Assembly: GCA_023055355.1 (NCBI GenBank)
Contig: JALJCS010000001.1
Coordinates: 55,681,381 to 55,745,380, forward strand
Length of the DNA: 64,000 nt
DNA from: Agelaius tricolor
Lineage: Eukaryota > Chordata > Aves > Passeriformes > Icteridae
Direction: 5' to 3'
This document shows, in pieces, positions 59,747 to 64,000 of this stretch (positions are counted from its first letter, which is position 1; every line of letters begins with the position of its first letter). The position numbers and the translations under genes are program-made. A model generated the notes under the pieces. It was not told where the DNA came from, did not search any database, and saw only the letters and a list, made by a program, of their open reading frames with translations.

Positions 59747-62700
59747 CGTCATTAAGCAAAAAACCTGTAATGGTCTTTAGGAGCAGAGGAAATATAATTT
59801 CTTTTGTTGGCTCAAATTCAACAAGAGAGTGCCACAGGACAAGATGGATGAGGGCAGCAGTAAGGTGATATAGGTGTTTATTTCTAGGTCACTAACTTGA
59901 GTCTGATCCAAGTCAATACCACCTGAAATTTCTTGCAAATTGGTAGCTGTTTAGTTAAACATGAAATGGATTGGCATTGCCTCTACTACACTGTAATTTC
60001 TTTATCTTGTTTAGTTTTTGAAGCTAGAATTGCACACATTGCAAAAACAAAAGCAACTGCTGGTGTAAGTTTTCTGAGTTGAATGGATGGCAATGTTTTA
60101 TCACAGAAGTAATCCTCCTCAGCAAGTGCTATCTGCAAGACTGAGCCTGCAGCCAGGCCATCCCTGCACAGATGGGGATTTTTTAATTGCTTGGGTAAAC
60201 AACTCCTAACCACAGGGTGAGAGACACCATTTGACATGAGGGTTTTTTTGGAAAATGGATAGATAAGATCCTTAGCAGCTGCAAGTGTATTCTCCATGTT
60301 GATGCTGTCTGGACCACCATTCCATCGGAACCCTCTAGAGACACAAAACCCTGACACAAAGCTCTGTCCCTGTTTTCATATCACAAACCCTAGCTTTTCT
60401 CAGGATCTTCTTTCCAAAGTGTTTTCAAGACTTCAAGGTATCCAAGTGTTCTTTCTCTGGGCAGGTTTTCCTTGAAACCCTATTTGCATTCATCAAAGCG
60501 TTACCAAGTTGGTTGTGTTTGGAATGAAATTTCCCTTCACTGGAAAGTTTCTGGCCAGCTGTTCTCCCAACAACCTCTGTTTCTAAAGAAGCCTGCATGA
60601 AACTCTAACCTCTCTGAAACCAAAGAACTCAAATGATGGATGATACAAAATGGTGGAACTAATATGGTGCATGCTGATCTTCTTGGCTCATGCACTAGTC
60701 CTTGACATATCACATCCTCTAGCCATCATCTGATAACTGCCTATTTTTGCTGGCTGTTTCAATTGTGAGCTCTTTCAGGCATAGATGTCTTGCTGCATTT
60801 TTCACACTCAGCACTTTTTAAAACTTTAATAATTGCCCTTGTTACTTCCATGGAATTCTTGTGACTAAAAGGAAAGAAGATTTTGCTCTGATTTTGTGCT
60901 CCAACTCTGGCAGCACTCCGTGCCTTTCATCCAACCACATCCTATTTACTCAGCCTTAGGTGGATTAGATTACAAGAGAGGTAAGAGAATAGCTATAAAA
61001 ATTATTAATATATAATGTTGTCCTGATCTGACATTGAAGACCATTTTCTTTAAGGTCTTATTCAGGTACAATTTAGATTTGTTGAGGTCCCTGAATTACT
61101 GTTTACTTTCCAGAGTAGTTGAAATTTGCTCACATCTATGTGATGGAGTTCTTTCTGTGTACCAAAATTAAAAAAATAAATTAAAAATCACAGGAGATTA
61201 TCAGCTTAGAAATTTTCAGCTCTGGTAGTGGACAAAATGGTGCTGGTCTCCTCTAAAGATCCAGAAGTGACATCTTTACCTCACTGAGATCTTTTACAGC
61301 AGCCCAACCATGATGATTTTATTAGGTTTGCATGTAATTTACCAGGTGTTTGTCCTTTCACAGGGCAGGCTGTGCAAGCAAATTCTAGCTTTGTGCTCAT
61401 TCCTCAGTTCACAGGTAATGTGTAGTACTGAATTGCCTATGATTTCTCAGAGGGAATCTAGGATGAATTAAATGTTTTTGGTGGAAGTGTTACAGGGATA
61501 AAGGGCTATTAAAGGTGATTTTATGCATACACTGAGAAAAAGAACTTTTGTTCTCCATTTTATTTTAATTTCTTCAGGACCAGAAAAGCTCAAAATTATT
61601 TTACTTAGTACAGACACAGCAGAAATCTTAATTATGAAAGAAGACTGTAATAAATTAGAAACTTCTGCATTAAAAAAGTGGTTTGTAATTTGAAAAAAAT
61701 GTGTAGGAATCTCCAAAACTCCAAAGGGTAGCCCTGTGTGCATTAGGGTCACAGATGCAAGGGGAGCTGCCTGTGATGGCAGCTTGTGATAGGCTTGTGC
61801 CATACAGTTTATATTCCCCAAGATAGTTTCAGATTTCTGGATAGCATAGTTGAACTTTTAAGAAAGTGATGGCCAATTCTAGATGCCTGAGGTCTGACAG
61901 AGAGTATTTCAATGCTACTGCAGTACAGCCTACAGAGCAATTTGCAATACCCCACAAGTTCCTTCATTAGCAGAGGTGAGATGCCAGGCTGCCTGGTCAA
62001 CTTTGTACAAATGAAAGGAGAAAGGAGGGTGAGAGAGCCCTAGTTGGGGTGAAGACCTTGTGGCATTATTCAAGGTCTTGGTGTCTATTTCAGGCCAAAA
62101 GCTGCTTAGAAAGGTGGCCAGTGACCTGCTATAGCACCACTCAGCCTCAAATATGGTCTGCTCCAAACCCTGTAGGCTGAGCTTTATATAAAGATGTTGA
62201 ATCTGATTAAATATCTGATTTTCACCTGTCATGTCTAATCTGGAGTGACTTACATAATTTTGTTAAAAAGTAGAACAATAAGAATCACGCTGATGGGGAA
62301 AAACAGTGAAAAGTCAGAAGAGAGCAAACTGAGTGTTCACTTTTTTTTTTCTTAAAAGTATGAACTGCAAATTTTTCTAAATTTGAATGTATGTCTTAAG
62401 CCAATACCAGAATATTGTCTTGCAGAATACTTGACTAATTCATATAACATAGGACATAAACATAGGACAGAAATCTAATAACTTGTTCTCTTCCACCCTC
62501 TGTAGGTAATGCAGTATAATTTTTTGAATTTAGTTTAAACGTCACCCTGCATCTATGTTCAAACACTTATTGGAAACATCAAACTTTGACCTTCTTATTG
62601 ATAAACAATTAGGTTAATAGTCTTACTGAAGTGGAGAACTTCACAGTGTAGCTGTGACCAGCGTACTTCTGAGTAATTTCAGTGAAATACAAGTCAAGTC

Positions 62701-63379
62701 AGAAGAATAGATATTAAACAAGAATGTCATGTCTTTGTCCTCATTTTCTCATTATCCACTGGCTGTATTTTACTGTAATATCATATTTTATTGTCTTCCA
62801 GAAGAAGATATGCATATTTTTTGAAGAACAAGGGGAATTTATGTTTTGCAGAGGTGTGTTGTTGAAGTCAAAGACAAATGCTTGTGATTATTAGGCCTCA
62901 GCTCTTCCCACTTAATGAATAAACCGTCAAAACAAGATGAGAAAGAGTAACTCAATCTGCTGAAAATTGGATCCTTGTAAACAAAAGAAAAAAGATGCCA
63001 TAGTGCAATAGGCACTGTTCCTCCATGAATATGAGTTTTGCATTTATCAAACTAGCAATAACATAACAGGGCACAAGGAAAATGAATTCCTTACATTATT
63101 AATGGGTGTAGTGTAAGTAATGAATACTTTCCTGCAAAATAAATGCAGTAATTATTTTAATGAGTTGTTGAAAATTTTTAATTGCATGAATCTACTGTGT
63201 GTCTTTTCTGTTGTGGCTGTTTTGCTGTCATGAAGCATTCACCTTCAGAAGAAAGACTGTAGGAAAGCTTCAACCAGACAGCCCATTATATTTTCAGGAG
63301 AAATAATTACACTTCACACCAAAATCGTGAAGCAAATAGCTGATGAATATTGGAGCCTGCTGGTGGGATATGTTCATGC

Positions 63380-63640
63380 TCAAGCTGGTGAGTGAACACC
63401 AACAAGTAAAGTAGTGAGAGGGGCAAAAAGGCTTTTTATTGGGAGTAAAAAGAAAAAAGGACATTATTTTAGATGAAAATGTTCAGTCCAGGCTGCAGCT
63501 GGGCAAGGCTTTCTCTTGCCAGGGAGTACAGCTTGGTCTGCTGGTCCCACAAGCCATGCCAACCTGCTGGGCACTCTGGGGCCACCCCACTGGTCAGCCA
63601 GCAGCTTGGCTTTGTCCTTTGAATTTTCACTTTTTTTTTT
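63380..63640 (-). mobile_element. Possible LTR remnant
   Basis: On the minus strand a GC-richer block (63480-63610) is followed by CCCAATAAAAAGCC (AATAAA at 63440-63435) and then by a CTCACTACTTTACTTGTTGG block. A polyadenylation signal followed within 40-60 bases by such a TTGGTGTTCACTCACC sequence is reminiscent of the R-U5 end of avian LTRs. No TATA box or terminal TG/CA could be fixed, and the alternative of a host 3' end on the minus strand is open. Confidence 0.25.
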
Positions 63641-64000
63641 TTTAAGTTTGAGTAATCACTGTCCAAACATTAACCAAAACTCCCAGTTGCCTGCTGAACT
63701 TGATATTTCTCATTGGTTATTCTGTCTCTGGTTCTCAGCATGACAGCTCAGTCTGACTTCTAGACATAACACGCTAACTAGTATTTCAGAAGTTGTCCTG
63801 TACCTATTTCAGCCTGTTAAATGAATACTTTTCATTCATTTAGAGATCATCATTGTTTACTTTTGTCTTGTAAATCTAGAAAATACTTTGAACTTCCCAG
63901 TTTATTATTTTATCCTTCTCAGCAAGAAGCAGGAAAGAAACTTTTATATTGACTTTTACATATTGATCTTTTCCTGTTGCTTATCTGCTGCTCAGCATTA

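Larger units (their letters stand above)
51612..64000. other. Unique DNA, no firm gene
   Basis: Twelve kilobases of AT-rich sequence with several homopolymer T or A runs (53044-53064, 57420-57431, 62340-62351, 63631-63644). Frames of interest but without recognisable similarity lie on the minus strand at 52812-52996, 59986-60357 (123 codons), 61468-61821 and 61930-62232. No LINE is seen. A possible minus-strand LTR remnant near the right edge is listed separately. Confidence 0.45.

Noticed and set aside
1..64000. tRNA, rRNA, CRISPR array, insertion sequence or prophage
   Set aside because: No B-box-like GGTTCGA, no rRNA blocks, no spaced direct repeats and no bacterial gene density. The repeats and LINE/LTR content are those of a bird.

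Overview
The window looks like vertebrate nuclear DNA from a bird, probably a songbird. It is AT-rich, has no dense coding, and carries avian repeats. These are one long and two or three short CR1 LINE copies, plus a solo LTR whose ends match an endogenous retrovirus LTR family that is abundant in passerines (starts TGTCCTG with GCTGGGATAG nearby, ends GGGGTTAAACCATGACA). The songbird assignment rests on recalled repeat families and has not been tested by alignment.

I find no protein-coding gene, tRNA or rRNA that I can name. The longest open frame is 230 codons and runs through an A/T homopolymer. None of the open frames resembles a protein I recognise, except the reverse transcriptase debris of the CR1 copy. 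The window is best read as intergenic or intronic DNA of a gene-poor region. Any exons it holds would be short and would need homology or RNA evidence to recognise.

Layout: 1-2.6 kb is unique AT-rich DNA with a small 12-bp tandem repeat. A solo ERV LTR lies at 2.65-3.26 kb and contains a (TTCTCC)n microsatellite. A 5'-truncated, dead CR1 LINE on the plus strand lies at 4.85-6.17 kb. From 6.2 to 19.5 kb the sequence is mostly unique, with a G-quadruplex-capable (CCCTT)n array at 10.73 kb, a polypyrimidine tract at 11.7 kb and two short minus-strand CR1-type fragments at 12.6 and 14.8 kb. The only clear CpG island lies at 19.57-19.87 kb, with a 19-20-bp tandem repeat at its centre. It is the best candidate for a promoter or first exon, and donor-like sites face out of it on both strands. 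TG and AG dinucleotide arrays lie at 21.2 and 21.8 kb. A 37-bp hairpin and a 20-bp perfect palindrome lie at 28.0 and 28.4 kb. A minus-strand CR1 3' end lies at 39.25-39.73 kb. A GC-richer patch open on both strands lies at 45.55-46.10 kb. A second, probable LTR with a TATA box and AATAAA lies at about 51.0-51.6 kb. The rest is unique AT-rich sequence with simple repeats.

There is no operon or pathway to describe. The functional content I can argue for is regulatory (CpG island, LTR promoters) or structural (G4, triplex, cruciform and Z-DNA motifs). I did not find a convincing new biological system. The items most worth checking are the CpG island with its repeat, the 230-codon frame, the two splice-flanked open frames at 34.7-35.0 and 52.8-53.0 kb, and the perfect palindrome.
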